Source: Saprospiraceae bacterium (lineage in GTDB: Bacteria > Bacteroidota > Bacteroidia > Chitinophagales > Saprospiraceae). From it: 64,000 nt of DNA. The translations under genes and the position numbers were made by a program. Below, piece after piece: positions 24,068-34,260 of the stretch (positions are counted from its first letter, which is position 1; every line of letters begins with the position of its first letter). The DNA lies in contig JAHDEC010000014.1 of NCBI GenBank assembly GCA_020629035.1, forward strand, positions 1 to 64,000, in the 5' to 3' direction. The notes under the pieces are model-generated. The model was given only the letters and a program-made list of their open reading frames with translations. It was not told where the DNA came from and searched no databases.

Positions 24068-24666
24068 TTAAATAAATCTAGTTGTTCAGCTTTTAGTAGT
24101 TGGAATGTTTTTCTGTGGATCAATGTTGTCCCTAGTTGTTTAATCGCTTCTCTATGGGCTAAGGTTGGATATCCTTTATTCGTTTCCCAGGCATACCCAG
24201 GAAACTTTTTAGCCATTCTAAACATATATCGATCTCTGTAGACCTTAGCTAAAATGGATGCTGCTGCGATAGATACATATTTACCATCACCCTTAATTAT
24301 GCAGCTAAATCCAATCTTTTTGTAAGGTTTAAACCGATTACCATCAACTATGATATAGTCTGGCTTTATCGTGAGCTTATTAATGGCTTTATGCATAGCT
24401 TTAAACGATGCATTTAAAATATTTATCTTATCGATTTCTGTGTGAGTACATTTTCCGACACTAAAAGAAATTGCATCTTGCTCGATAATTTTACAAAGCT
24501 CTTCTCTTTGCTCGTGATTTAACTTTTTTGAGTCATCTATCTTTGCGTTTTGATAGCCTCTAGGAAAAACAACAGCCGCTGCATAAACCGGTCCAGCAAG
24601 GCATCCTCTTCCTGCTTCATCGCAACCGGCTTCGTATTGAACATTTGAATGATTAGACAACAACAT
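24055..24666 (-). CDS. rnhB: Ribonuclease HII
   Basis: 203 residues, normal family length. It has the signature YEAGCDEAGRGCLAGP with catalytic D16 and E17, then VDGNRF and the AAASILAKVYRD stretch, and GYPTLAHREAI near the end. It cleaves the RNA strand of RNA-DNA hybrids and single ribonucleotides embedded in DNA, in the cytoplasm. The gene is single, convergent with the lipoprotein gene across a shared terminator and divergent from the RND exporter gene. Confidence 0.95.
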   Translation of the reverse strand: MLLSNHSNVQYEAGCDEAGRGCLAGPVYAAAVVFPRGYQNAKIDDSKKLNHEQREELCKIIEQDAISFSVGKCTHTEIDKINILNASFKAMHKAINKLTIKPDYIIVDGNRFKPYKKIGFSCIIKGDGKYVSIAAASILAKVYRDRYMFRMAKKFPGYAWETNKGYPTLAHREAIKQLGTTLIHRKTFQLLKAEQLDLFNKKR

Positions 24667-24777
24667 TTTACAAATGTAATTTGTTTGTTTATTTTCTTTC
24701 TAATGTAAATGATAAAGCAAAAAAGCCTACTAGTTTTTTATATGTTTGCTCCACTTTTCAAAGACATTGAATTTTAG

Positions 24778-27006
24778 ATGATTCTTAAGTATCGAAAACA
24801 AATTTTAATCTTCTATGCTATACTCTGTGTAGTATGCATATTGTTTTTGCCTAAACTTAAGTTTTCCTTCAGTTTTGAACATTTTTTTCCGCAAGGAGAT
24901 GATGATCTGGATTTCTTTTTAGAGTTCATTGAAGACTTTGAAACCGACGACAACTTTTTGCTAATTGGCTTAAAAAACGAACCTTCCGTTTTCGACAGTA
25001 GCTTTCTGGCTAAAGTACAAGCATTTACCGAGGAAGCAGATTCACTGCCCTATGTGATTAGTGCTCAGTCGTTAAGTTCCGTTAAAACACCTCTCTTGAC
25101 ACCTTTCGGGCTAAATATGGTGCCCTTAATAAAATCACTTGATAAAACCAATCTTGCAAAAGATAGTACTAGTATCATGAATGACCCTCGCTGGAAATTC
25201 AATCTTATTAGTGAAGATGCTAAATCCTTGACCATTGCCCTTAAACATGAGGATTATTTAGGCCTGGATGAGTCCACCGCTTTAATGGAATCCAGCGAAA
25301 CGCTCTTAGAAAAATATGGCTTTAAAGAATATCACCATCTGGGTAGAGTTTATTTCCAACACGAATTAGCTTATCTGCAAATTAAAGAATTCATTGTTTC
25401 TGCGTCTGTATCAATTGTCTTGGTTTGCTTTATTCTCTTTCTCTTATTTAGACAGAAATCATTAATCATCATTTCGCTGAGTACGATTCTAATGGGTCTA
25501 ATCATATTCATGGGAATTATCTCCATGCTTGGCAGAGAACTGAACGCAATTTCTGTATTGTATCCTGTGATAATGCTCATTGTAGGTACGAGTGATGTGA
25601 TCCATATTGTCACCAAATATATAGACGAACTTAAAAAGGGGAATTCAGTAGAAGCCTCACTTGATGTAACCATCCGCCAGATTGGTTTAGCCACTTTACT
25701 AACCTCTTTAACTACTGCCGTGGGCTTTGCGGCTCTAATGACCTCAAGAATTCAGCCTGTTAGGGATTTTGGAATTAACAGTGCTTTTGGTGTTGTTTTG
25801 GCTTATGTAGTGGTTATAACTTTCACGCTGGCACTGCTAACCTACCTATCTGTCGACAAGTTAAAAAACCAGACAACCAATCCGTGGTGGGATCGTTGGA
25901 TGGAAAAAATATATCGCTTTACCCAAACTCACAAAAGACATATTGCCGTTGCTAGCCTCTTCATCCTGGGTGTATTTATCTATGGGATTTCACTTGTTTC
26001 TACCAACTACAAGATTGAAAATAATCTGCCAAGAAAAGGAAGAATAACCACTGATTTTAAATTCTTTGAAGAACATTTTTCAGGGTTTCGACCCCTAGAA
26101 TATGCAGTTTTACTAAAAGATGGGCATTCGGTGTTTGATCTCGATGTGCTCACCAGCATCAATGCACTTGATGATAAAATAAAGAGTTATCCTGGGGTTA
26201 AGGCTACCCAATCAATCAATGATATTTTTAAAAGTATCAACATGGCTGGTCATTTTAATGACCCTAGTTATTATACCTTACCAGATTCTGCATCATTGGT
26301 AAATATGATGGGAATTAAAGATGCGCTTCCTAGTATGATGCAAAATGTATTAGTGAGTAAAAGTGGTACTAAAACGCGTATTTCCTCGAGAATTATCGAT
26401 GAAGGAGCTGATAAAGTAAAGGCTATTGGAGAAGAAATCGAGGCTTGGGCACAAACAAATATTGATACTTCCTTGATGAGTGTGCGAAGAACAGGAACAG
26501 GCTTTTTAATTGATAAAAATGCAGTTTATGTTCGAGAAAGCCTCATCTATGGACTACTGCTTGCATTGGCCATTATTTGTGTGCTCATGGTTTTTCTCTT
26601 CCGCGATTTAAAAATGCTATTCATTGCCCTGGTCCCTAATATGTTTCCTCTACTTTTTGCGGCTGCTCTTCTTGGCTATTTAGGTATTGAACTAGAGGCT
26701 AGTATTTCTATAGTTTTCGCTATCGTTTTCGGTATTGCTGTAGACGATTCCATCCATTTCCTAAGTAAATACAAACTTTCAAGAGACAATATGAGCTCAG
26801 AGGAAGCGATACTTGTCAGTTTCAAGGAAACGGGAAAAGCCATAACTTTTACAACCCTTGTCCTCTTTTTCGGTTTTATGGTTATGCTATTTTCAAATCA
26901 GCCTGCAAGTATGACTGTTGGATTGTTGATTTCAGTTACCTTGCTAAGTGCTTGGTTAGCGGATCTACTGATTCTTCCATTATTATTGCGCTTTTTCTAT
27001 AAATAG
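24778..27006 (+). CDS. RND/MMPL-family exporter
   Basis: 742 residues in two homologous halves. Each half has one membrane segment, a ~150-200-residue periplasmic loop and five clustered membrane segments, as in MMPL/SSD-type RND transporters. Recognisable motifs are GTSDVIHIVTKYIDELKKG in the first half and FGIAVDDSIHFLSKYK in the second, with the acidic residues expected for proton coupling. Such proteins export lipids or hydrophobic compounds across the inner membrane, and the substrate here is unknown. No membrane-fusion protein or outer-membrane channel gene lies next to it, which is usual for this subfamily. Confidence 0.85.
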   Translation: MILKYRKQILIFYAILCVVCILFLPKLKFSFSFEHFFPQGDDDLDFFLEFIEDFETDDNFLLIGLKNEPSVFDSSFLAKVQAFTEEADSLPYVISAQSLSSVKTPLLTPFGLNMVPLIKSLDKTNLAKDSTSIMNDPRWKFNLISEDAKSLTIALKHEDYLGLDESTALMESSETLLEKYGFKEYHHLGRVYFQHELAYLQIKEFIVSASVSIVLVCFILFLLFRQKSLIIISLSTILMGLIIFMGIISMLGRELNAISVLYPVIMLIVGTSDVIHIVTKYIDELKKGNSVEASLDVTIRQIGLATLLTSLTTAVGFAALMTSRIQPVRDFGINSAFGVVLAYVVVITFTLALLTYLSVDKLKNQTTNPWWDRWMEKIYRFTQTHKRHIAVASLFILGVFIYGISLVSTNYKIENNLPRKGRITTDFKFFEEHFSGFRPLEYAVLLKDGHSVFDLDVLTSINALDDKIKSYPGVKATQSINDIFKSINMAGHFNDPSYYTLPDSASLVNMMGIKDALPSMMQNVLVSKSGTKTRISSRIIDEGADKVKAIGEEIEAWAQTNIDTSLMSVRRTGTGFLIDKNAVYVRESLIYGLLLALAIICVLMVFLFRDLKMLFIALVPNMFPLLFAAALLGYLGIELEASISIVFAIVFGIAVDDSIHFLSKYKLSRDNMSSEEAILVSFKETGKAITFTTLVLFFGFMVMLFSNQPASMTVGLLISVTLLSAWLADLLILPLLLRFFYK

Positions 27007-27070
27007 CTAATCCTTTAGCTACTTTTGTGGCATTATTTATTTGAGTAAACATCATTGAAAAATATACAAA

Positions 27071-28600
27071 ATGCAGAGAGATTTTTTACAGTCTTTAGGT
27101 CTAAAAGATAAAAACAACGGTACTTGGACAGGTATCCAAAGTATGGCTTCTGAAGAATATATCAGTTCGTATTCTCCAGTAGACGGAAGTTTAATTGGTG
27201 CTGTAAGTGTTACTACTGAAAGTCAGTATGAAGAAGTTATGCAGAAAGCGCAAGAAGCTTTTAAAGTTTGGAGAAAAATGCCCGCTCCTAAAAGAGGCGA
27301 AATTGTTCGTCAATATGGAGAAGCACTACGAACCCATAAGGATGCACTGGGAAAACTAGTCTCATTTGAAATGGGTAAAAGTTTGCAAGAAGGTTGGGGT
27401 GAAGTTCAGGAGATGATTGACATTTGTGATTTCGCAGTGGGATTATCTAGACAACTTTACGGTTTAACCATGCACTCTGAAAGACCTGATCATAGAATGT
27501 ATGAGCAATGGCACCCGATGGGTATTGTAGGAATTATTTCTGCTTTCAACTTTCCAGTTGCTGTTTGGTCATGGAATGCTATGATTGCTTTAGTATGCGG
27601 AGATGTTTGCATCTGGAAGGGAAGTGAAAAAACTCCGATGTGTTCTGTTGCTTGCCAATTGATTTTCCAAGATGTATTAAAAGAAAACAATATTCCTGAA
27701 GGTGTTTCTTCTATAATTACCGGAGACTATAAGGTAGGCGAATGGATGACGAAGGATGGAAGAATTCCATTAATTTCTGCTACCGGAAGTACCAGGATGG
27801 GTAAAATTGTAGGTGCAGAAGTAGCTAAACGCTTAGGAAACTCGCTGCTAGAATTAGGAGGAAACAATGCTATTATTGTTACTGATTCTGCTGAACTAAA
27901 ACTTGTATTAACTGGAGCTGTCTTTGGCGCTGTGGGTACTTGCGGACAGCGATGTACTTCTACTCGTAGACTAATTGTGCATGATAGTGTATATGATACT
28001 GTTAAAAACAACTTGGTTAAAGCTTATGGCCAGTTAAGAATTGGTGATCCATTGGACCAAAACAATCATGTAGGTCCATTAATCGATAAAGATGCTGTGG
28101 CTAATTATCAAAACTCGATAAAGGAGGTCAATGCTCAGGGTGGAAGTTTCATTGTAGAAGGTGGTGTTTTAGAAGGAGACCAATATGCAAGTGGCTGCTA
28201 TGTAAAACCTTGCATCGCTGAGGTCACCAACGATATGGCCATTGTACAACACGAAACATTTGCTCCCATTTTATACTTAATTAAATACTCTGGAGATCTA
28301 AGCAATGCAATAGCTATTCAAAATGATGTACCTCAAGGTTTATCATCGGCTATTATGACTACTAAGATGAAAGACGCCGAATTATTCCTTTCGACGGCTG
28401 GTTCTGATTGTGGTATTGCTAATGTAAACATCGGTACAAGTGGCGCGGAAATAGGTGGTGCTTTCGGTGGTGAAAAAGAAACTGGCGGAGGAAGAGAGTC
28501 TGGTTCTGATTCTTGGAAAGCTTACATGAGAAGACAAACAAACACTATTAACTATAGTGATGACCTTCCATTAGCACAAGGTATTAAGTTCGATTTTTAA
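27071..28600 (+). CDS. Aldehyde dehydrogenase, ALDH7 type (piperideine-6-carboxylate / alpha-aminoadipic semialdehyde dehydrogenase-like)
   Basis: 509 residues. The catalytic cysteine is C295 in CGQRCTSTRRL and the general base is E261 in LELGGNNAII. The NAD-binding motif SATGSTRMG is present, as is the ALDH7 hallmark FGGEKETGGGRESGSD at the C-terminus. ALDH7 enzymes oxidise alpha-aminoadipic semialdehyde in lysine breakdown and other aldehydes in stress protection. There is no lysine-degradation gene beside it, so the substrate is inferred from the family only. It ends two bases before the convergent PH-domain gene. Confidence 0.88.
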   Translation: MQRDFLQSLGLKDKNNGTWTGIQSMASEEYISSYSPVDGSLIGAVSVTTESQYEEVMQKAQEAFKVWRKMPAPKRGEIVRQYGEALRTHKDALGKLVSFEMGKSLQEGWGEVQEMIDICDFAVGLSRQLYGLTMHSERPDHRMYEQWHPMGIVGIISAFNFPVAVWSWNAMIALVCGDVCIWKGSEKTPMCSVACQLIFQDVLKENNIPEGVSSIITGDYKVGEWMTKDGRIPLISATGSTRMGKIVGAEVAKRLGNSLLELGGNNAIIVTDSAELKLVLTGAVFGAVGTCGQRCTSTRRLIVHDSVYDTVKNNLVKAYGQLRIGDPLDQNNHVGPLIDKDAVANYQNSIKEVNAQGGSFIVEGGVLEGDQYASGCYVKPCIAEVTNDMAIVQHETFAPILYLIKYSGDLSNAIAIQNDVPQGLSSAIMTTKMKDAELFLSTAGSDCGIANVNIGTSGAEIGGAFGGEKETGGGRESGSDSWKAYMRRQTNTINYSDDLPLAQGIKFDF

Positions 28601-28602
28601 TA

Positions 28603-30111
28603 TTACATCCAAGCCTTTTGGCTTGATTCGACACGATATAAGAGATAGTTCATGATTTTATGGGCTGTCTCTTTTTTTATAAAAGGCAGCGTAATGTTTC
28701 CCCCTGCAGTAGATATTTCTAAGGAAGCCAAGCCTCTTCGTAATTGATACCAACTTTGCTTTAACTGGACCGTTTGTATTTTATGGTTTTCTAGTACGGT
28801 GTGCTTAGCACCATAGGCACCTCCATATATCGCAGTTACTTGATTAAACAGTGAGTATCCTTTCTTTTCATAACGAAACCAAGAAGTTACTATAAAATAA
28901 AGGTAAAATATACTGGCTGCCGTAAATTGGATCCATGACGATGTATAGATCATGAAACCAGCGATTAAGGCATAGGCTATGGTATAGTTTCTGGCGACAT
29001 ACCAGAAATAATGCTTTTCTACTGGTGTTTTTTCTATCAATGCATTGAAGTCTGTATCTCTTAATAGGTATTGCTGAATTTCATCTACACTCCTTTGGTC
29101 ACAGCCTGGGACACTAATAGACTTTGCTGTTCTAACTTCTTTGCTACTAGCTTGGCGAAGAAACACTTGAAAGAGTCCTACCTTTTTCTGTAGCCAATTC
29201 TGAGCCCAAGATATCGTTTGAATTTTTGTGTCTTGTGCTGAGGTTTGTTTTCTATTTAACAAACCGTAAGACACCTTAAAGCCTGATTTTTCTCGGACCA
29301 GTTTTAAGTCATAATACTTAAAAGTGATTCGGATAAGCGAATAAATAAATGCTATGACTCCGAAAAAAACCAGCAGAATTAGCATAGTATATAAACTAGA
29401 AGCAATCGACTGCCAACCTATGTTCATATCATTTACATAAGATTTTAGACCTACTTCTTCTAGCTGATCATAAACCCAAAAACAAAAGGCTATTATTAGT
29501 AGTCCTGAACGCAAATGATTTTCTGTTGCTCCTATTTTCAAGAGGCTTGGAAAATCTACTTTCATTATTTCATGTTCAACTACTTCATCTATGCTTTCCT
29601 CTTCATCGCTAAAAAGTTGCTCCTTTTTGTTTTGAGGCTTCTTTTCGAGCAAATAACTTTTAAGAGCATTGGCCATGGGCCACGATAAGGCTTGTAAACT
29701 TAATTCCGCGCCTGAGCTACCTGCCGTATCTATCTTAAGCTTAGCAACATTGAACAATCGATGCACTAGTTCTTGCTCAAAGTTTATGGTTTGTATTCGA
29801 TCAAATGGAATGCTTGTTCTCGACTTTCTGATGATTCCTCGTTCAACAATCAACTCGTCCTCATCCACATAGAAATAGTATTTAAAGAAGGAAATTATAC
29901 TTAGAATACCAGATATTAAACCTAAACTCGCTAAGACCAATAAGATCCGATCCGAGGTGCTTCCTGTTCCTTTAGTATTAAGAAAAACTACCAATAATAA
30001 TGGCCAGAGTTGTCTAATTATTCTTCTAAATATTGCTATGATTATAATTAGAATGGCAACATAGGATTGTCTCCTAGGAATCGTAAAATTAAATTCACTC
30101 TTCCTCTCCAT
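28603..30111 (-). CDS. Bacterial PH domain (YdbT-like) membrane protein
   Basis: 502 residues with several membrane segments and three bPH2-type domains, marked by repeats of the pattern RGIIRKSRTSIPFDRIQTINFEQELVHRLFNVAKLKIDTAG (positions ~88-130). The later copies carry LLNRKQTSAQDTKIQTI and LENHKIQTVQLKQSW. This is the YdbT layout. It overlaps the smaller upstream PH-domain gene by 17 bases, so the two are probably made together as a membrane complex. YdbS/YdbT pairs occur widely in bacteria and are linked to envelope stress and lipid interaction; the molecular role is not settled. The C-terminus meets the ALDH gene tail to tail. Confidence 0.82.
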   Translation of the reverse strand: MERKSEFNFTIPRRQSYVAILIIIIAIFRRIIRQLWPLLLVVFLNTKGTGSTSDRILLVLASLGLISGILSIISFFKYYFYVDEDELIVERGIIRKSRTSIPFDRIQTINFEQELVHRLFNVAKLKIDTAGSSGAELSLQALSWPMANALKSYLLEKKPQNKKEQLFSDEEESIDEVVEHEIMKVDFPSLLKIGATENHLRSGLLIIAFCFWVYDQLEEVGLKSYVNDMNIGWQSIASSLYTMLILLVFFGVIAFIYSLIRITFKYYDLKLVREKSGFKVSYGLLNRKQTSAQDTKIQTISWAQNWLQKKVGLFQVFLRQASSKEVRTAKSISVPGCDQRSVDEIQQYLLRDTDFNALIEKTPVEKHYFWYVARNYTIAYALIAGFMIYTSSWIQFTAASIFYLYFIVTSWFRYEKKGYSLFNQVTAIYGGAYGAKHTVLENHKIQTVQLKQSWYQLRRGLASLEISTAGGNITLPFIKKETAHKIMNYLLYRVESSQKAWM

Positions 30112-30616
30112 GCTCGAGCTTTTTAAGAATAAATGACTTCAGTTGTTTTGCTTTTTCCAACTTTATTCCTGGTATGGATATATCACTCTGGCTCCCTCCC
30201 GCTGTAAATATCTTAAGTCTAGCTAAACCAAACATTCTAGACAATGGACCCTGGGTTACCTCACAATGTTGGACTCTTTTAAACGGCACTATCGTGCTTG
30301 ATCGAAACAACCATCCAGACCGAAAGGCTATATCTTTTTGCCTTAATGCATAAGCTTTAAAACGAAAGCCTATAAAGACGGCTATAATTCGAAGCAAAAA
30401 CAACAACACTATGATGCCTAATCCATAAAGGAAATACTCCTTTTCATCGCCATCAGCATTGAAATAAAAAAAACTAACTAATGATAGCGCTCCTATAAAA
30501 AAGATAATGGTTTGGATGATTCCTATCGTCCTAAATGGCTTTTCTAGCGGCAAAAAGGCAATACTTTCTACGGCGGGTAATTCTTCGACGTTTATTTGTA
30601 CGTTTTCAAAGCTCAC
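30095..30616 (-). CDS. Bacterial PH domain (YdbS-like) membrane protein
   Basis: 173 residues with a GTG start. Two membrane segments (~30-50 and ~62-82) are followed by one bPH2 domain (FRSGWLFRSSTIVPFKRVQHCEVTQGPLSRMFGLARLKIFTAGG). This is the usual small partner of the YdbT-like protein encoded next. It starts 18 bases downstream of the mfd stop, so it may be co-transcribed with mfd. Confidence 0.82.
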   Translation of the reverse strand: MSFENVQINVEELPAVESIAFLPLEKPFRTIGIIQTIIFFIGALSLVSFFYFNADGDEKEYFLYGLGIIVLLFLLRIIAVFIGFRFKAYALRQKDIAFRSGWLFRSSTIVPFKRVQHCEVTQGPLSRMFGLARLKIFTAGGSQSDISIPGIKLEKAKQLKSFILKKLEHGEEE

Positions 30617-30634
30617 TACGATAGGTTTACATTA

Positions 30635-33600
30635 TTAACCAGCAATTTCTAGAATGCGTTCAAGTATTATTCTGGCTTCTTTTAGGTTTTTAACATCCTC
30701 CCTAATTAAAATTAAATACTTGGCTGTTTGTTTAAGTTGAAGTTTTAAATCTACCTCTTTATCTGAAACTAAACCGATTATGTTTTTAAATAATGTCGAA
30801 TCATAATAACTTGATTGTGCATTATGGATAAAAAAGCCTCTTAGTTTATTACTTTTTAAGGAAAGTCTTTCAAAACCCAACTGCTTACATATCCATCTTA
30901 ACCTTAAGCCGTTAAACAGCTCTTCTACCTGTTTCGGCATCTTTCCAAACCGATCTGTCAGGCCTTTGGCGAACTTTACCAAGCTCTCTTCGTTTTCAAT
31001 TTTGTCTATTTGTGTGTATATATTCAACCGTTCCTGAATATTACTGATGTATTCGTCCGGAATAAGCATCTCTATATCTGCTTCTATTTCCACATCCTGA
31101 ACGTACTTTTTCTCTTTATCTAAGGCCTCTTTAAACAACTCTTTAAAGTCGGTTTCTTTGAGTTCCAATACTGCTTCTTCTAAGATTTTCTGATACGTTT
31201 CGTATCCTATATCTGCAATAAATCCACTTTGTTCTCCACCTAATAAATTTCCCGCTCCACGAATATCTAAATCTTTCATGGCTATATGGAATCCACTTCC
31301 AAGATCAGAAAACTCCTCTAAGGTTTGAATCCTTTTTCTAGCATCAGAAGTCAAGGTAGAAACAGGTGGCGCAAATAAATAGCAATAGGCCTTTTTATTT
31401 GATCGTCCTACCCTTCCTCTAAGTTGGTGCAAATCACTCATCCCAAAATGATGGGCATTATTGATGATTATGGTATTTGCATTGGGTATATCTAAACCTG
31501 TCTCAATAATGTTTGTACACACTAAAACATCGTGCTTTTTCTCGATAAAATTTAACAGTGTTTTTTCTAATTGCTTTGGCTCCATTTGTCCGTGGGCTAC
31601 AGCAACATTAACATCAGGACACAGCTTTTTTACCAGCAAAGCCATATCATTTAGTGTCTTTACCCGGTTGTGTACAAAAAAGACTTGGCCACCTCTATAA
31701 ATTTCGTAATAAATTGATTCTTTTACTACACTGTCGCTGAAAACCCGGCGCTCCGTGTATATTGGTTGTCGATTAGGAGGTGGAGTTTTTATAATCGATA
31801 AATCTCTTGCTGCCATTAGAGAAAACTGGAGCGTTCTTGGAATTGGTGTTGCTGTTAGGGTAAGTGTATCTACATTTACCTTAAAGTTTCTCAGTTTTTC
31901 TTTAGCTGCTACTCCAAATTTTTGTTCCTCATCTATGACCAATAAACCCAGGTCTTTAAAGCCTATTGCTTTGTTTAAAATAGCGTGAGTACCAATGACT
32001 ATATCTATTTTTCCTTCCTTGAGATTGGCAAATATTTCTTTTTTCTCCTTTGCACTTCTAAAGCGATTAACGTAATCTACCGTGACTCCAAACTCTTTTA
32101 ATCGCTCATTAAATGTTTTATAATGTTGGAGCGCTAAGATGGTTGTTGGGACCAATATTGCTACTTGTTTCCCACCTACAACCGCTTTAAAAGCAGCTCG
32201 AATGGCTATTTCTGTTTTTCCAAATCCTACATCTCCACAGATTAGTCGATCCATAGGATAGGGTTTACACATATCTTCCTTCACTGCTTTGGTGGACTCA
32301 AACTGATCAGGTGTGTCCTCATAAATGAAGGATGCTTCCAGTTCGTTTTGTAAATATCCATCAGGCGGAAAAGCAAATCCTTTTGATGCTTTTCGTTTAG
32401 CATATAGCTGTATTAATTCCTTCGCTATATCCTTGACTTTCCGTTTAGTTTTGCGTTTTAAGTTTGTCCACGCCTCACCTCCTATTTTATTTAGTTTAGG
32501 TGGTGTCCCGTCTTTTCCTACGAATTTAGAAATTTTATGTAGTGAGTTTATACTCACATATAGGACGTCATTATTCTGGTAAATAAGTCTAACTGATTCT
32601 TGAATATTCCCATTGATATTTAGTTTTTCAAGGCCGGAATATCTGCCCACTCCATGATCAATATGGGTAACAAAATCTCCCGCCTGCAACTCCCGCAACA
32701 TTTTAAGATTAACTGCTTGGGATTTGCTAAATCCTTGTCTAAGAGAATATCGGTGAAACCGTTCGAATATCTGATGATCGGTGTAACAAGCAACCTTCCA
32801 ATCTTTGTCAATAAAACCTTCGAAAATATCTTTTCGGATAGGTCGAAAGGCTACTTCTGCTTCTAGATCATCAAAAATGTTGTAGAATCGTTCTATCTGT
32901 TTTGTGTTATCTGTAAACAAAAAAGAATCAATTCCCTGATCACTTTTTTCTTTCAGATCCTCAATTAATAAGCTGAAGTTTTTATTAAATACTGGTTGTG
33001 GTTTTACATTGTATTTTAGCTTTTCGTCATACTTGTTTATTTTGACATTATCCTTCATAAAGAATATCGTTCGATCGCTAATGGATTGTATGATGTCGTT
33101 AGGATAGACAAAAGCCCTTTCTCTCAATACTTTTTTTAGTTCCTCATTAGATTCAGGATTAAGCATCTTAGCAAATTTCTCGGCTTGCTCTAAACAAAAA
33201 TCTAATCGATCTAATAACATATCGAGCTCCTTAATCCAAACAACTGTGTTTTCAGGGATTACATTAAAGAGTGAAATTTTTTGGTCTTTGCTAAATTGAT
33301 TATTTACATCTGGTATGATGGAAACTAAAGAAATGTTTTTTACACTGAGTTGATTTCCTGGATCGAAGGTTCGTATGTTTTCTACTTCTTCATCAAATAG
33401 CTCGATTCTGTACGGCCATTCGTTTCCATACGAGAAGATATCTACAATACCACCTCTAATGGAAAACTGCCCGGGCTCGTATACAAAATCTTCTCGACTA
33501 AAACCAAACTCCACGAGAAACTCAATCATGGTATCCAAGTCAATTTCCTCCCCTTTACGGATCGTAATTTTCTGAGCTTCTAAATGCTGTGGATCGATTA

Positions 33601-34036
33601 CTTTTTCGAATAAGGCCTCTGGATAGCTTACCAGAATCTCTTTTTTCTTAAGCGTACTAATTTTATTAATCGTTTCAGTTCTAATCAACACATTGTTATT
33701 GTCGATGGTCTCGAAATAACCAGGTCGCTTAAACGAATCTGGGAAAAACAAGACGGACTGTTCTTCGATACAGTTTTCTAAAGCGTTCTGATAATAGGCG
33801 GCTGTTTCTTTATCTGGAGCGATGTATAAATGGCTGGCATCGGAAGCATAAAACAAACTACTCAACAAAATAGCATCATGTGATCCTACAGAACCTTCTA
33901 TGAGTACCTTACTTTTTTGTTGGCTCGTTGCATGATGCAGGAGTTTGTGGCTTCGTGCATCTTCCCTTGCACGGTGCAAGAGTTCTTTAAAGTTTTTATT
34001 AAATAACTGGGCGGTATCTTCTTGGTTTATACCCAA
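30635..34036 (-). CDS. mfd: Transcription-repair coupling factor Mfd
   Basis: 1133 residues. It has a UvrB-like N-terminal domain (KVLIEGSVGSHDAILLSSLF; GQFSIRGGIVDIFSY), an RNA-polymerase-interacting domain (LQAGDFVTHIDHGVGRYSGLEKL), a RecG-like translocase with Walker A CGDVGFGKTEIA and DEEQ box VIDEEQKFGV, the TATPIPRTLQ motif, and a C-terminal TRCF domain. Mfd removes RNA polymerase stalled at lesions and recruits UvrA. The start is a TTG at 34036, because no ATG or GTG fits the family's N-terminus. It overlaps by ten bases a 51-codon membrane-protein gene not reported in standard scans, which may couple its translation. Confidence 0.93.
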   Translation of the reverse strand: MGINQEDTAQLFNKNFKELLHRAREDARSHKLLHHATSQQKSKVLIEGSVGSHDAILLSSLFYASDASHLYIAPDKETAAYYQNALENCIEEQSVLFFPDSFKRPGYFETIDNNNVLIRTETINKISTLKKKEILVSYPEALFEKVIDPQHLEAQKITIRKGEEIDLDTMIEFLVEFGFSREDFVYEPGQFSIRGGIVDIFSYGNEWPYRIELFDEEVENIRTFDPGNQLSVKNISLVSIIPDVNNQFSKDQKISLFNVIPENTVVWIKELDMLLDRLDFCLEQAEKFAKMLNPESNEELKKVLRERAFVYPNDIIQSISDRTIFFMKDNVKINKYDEKLKYNVKPQPVFNKNFSLLIEDLKEKSDQGIDSFLFTDNTKQIERFYNIFDDLEAEVAFRPIRKDIFEGFIDKDWKVACYTDHQIFERFHRYSLRQGFSKSQAVNLKMLRELQAGDFVTHIDHGVGRYSGLEKLNINGNIQESVRLIYQNNDVLYVSINSLHKISKFVGKDGTPPKLNKIGGEAWTNLKRKTKRKVKDIAKELIQLYAKRKASKGFAFPPDGYLQNELEASFIYEDTPDQFESTKAVKEDMCKPYPMDRLICGDVGFGKTEIAIRAAFKAVVGGKQVAILVPTTILALQHYKTFNERLKEFGVTVDYVNRFRSAKEKKEIFANLKEGKIDIVIGTHAILNKAIGFKDLGLLVIDEEQKFGVAAKEKLRNFKVNVDTLTLTATPIPRTLQFSLMAARDLSIIKTPPPNRQPIYTERRVFSDSVVKESIYYEIYRGGQVFFVHNRVKTLNDMALLVKKLCPDVNVAVAHGQMEPKQLEKTLLNFIEKKHDVLVCTNIIETGLDIPNANTIIINNAHHFGMSDLHQLRGRVGRSNKKAYCYLFAPPVSTLTSDARKRIQTLEEFSDLGSGFHIAMKDLDIRGAGNLLGGEQSGFIADIGYETYQKILEEAVLELKETDFKELFKEALDKEKKYVQDVEIEADIEMLIPDEYISNIQERLNIYTQIDKIENEESLVKFAKGLTDRFGKMPKQVEELFNGLRLRWICKQLGFERLSLKSNKLRGFFIHNAQSSYYDSTLFKNIIGLVSDKEVDLKLQLKQTAKYLILIREDVKNLKEARIILERILEIAG

Positions 34037-34182
34037 TCAAATGCATACACTAATGAGGTAAATAAAAATGGTAACATTACCCAAAACCATTCTGGTAAGA
34101 AGACCAAAAAGGCTACAGTACCTATTAATGACACAACGAAATATAGCCAATACTTTGCTGTTGATTTGCTTTCTGAAGTCAT
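34027..34182 (-). CDS. 51-residue two-helix membrane protein overlapping mfd
   Basis: An ATG at 34180-34182 opens a 51-codon frame. It begins MTSESKSTAK and then holds two hydrophobic segments, YWLYFVVSLIGTVAFLVFL and FWVMLPFLFTSLVYAF, joined by PEW, ending DWV and TAA at 34027-34029. The short polar N-terminus and paired aromatic-rich helices look like a genuine small inner-membrane protein and not chance translation. Its last ten bases overlap the TTG start of mfd. The function is unknown. The neighbouring opposite-strand frame at 34022-34222 lacks any such character. Confidence 0.6.
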   Translation of the reverse strand: MTSESKSTAKYWLYFVVSLIGTVAFLVFLPEWFWVMLPFLFTSLVYAFDWV

Positions 34183-34260
34183 AACGTTAATTTCTAGCAA
34201 CAAAGCTAAAAAAACAATTTAAATTTACGTTTATTCCTTTCCTAACAATCAAGAAAAATT

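Noticed and set aside
24671-24678. TACATTTG on the minus strand as promoter for rnhB
   Set aside because: No matching -33 element and almost no room for a leader.
24741-24748. TATGTTTG upstream of the RND exporter gene
   Set aside because: Good -7 match but no TTG at the right spacing, so not listed as a promoter.
34022-34222. 66-codon plus-strand frame upstream of the GHMP kinase
   Set aside because: Lys/Asn/Thr-rich with no domain; the opposite strand carries a more convincing 51-codon membrane protein.
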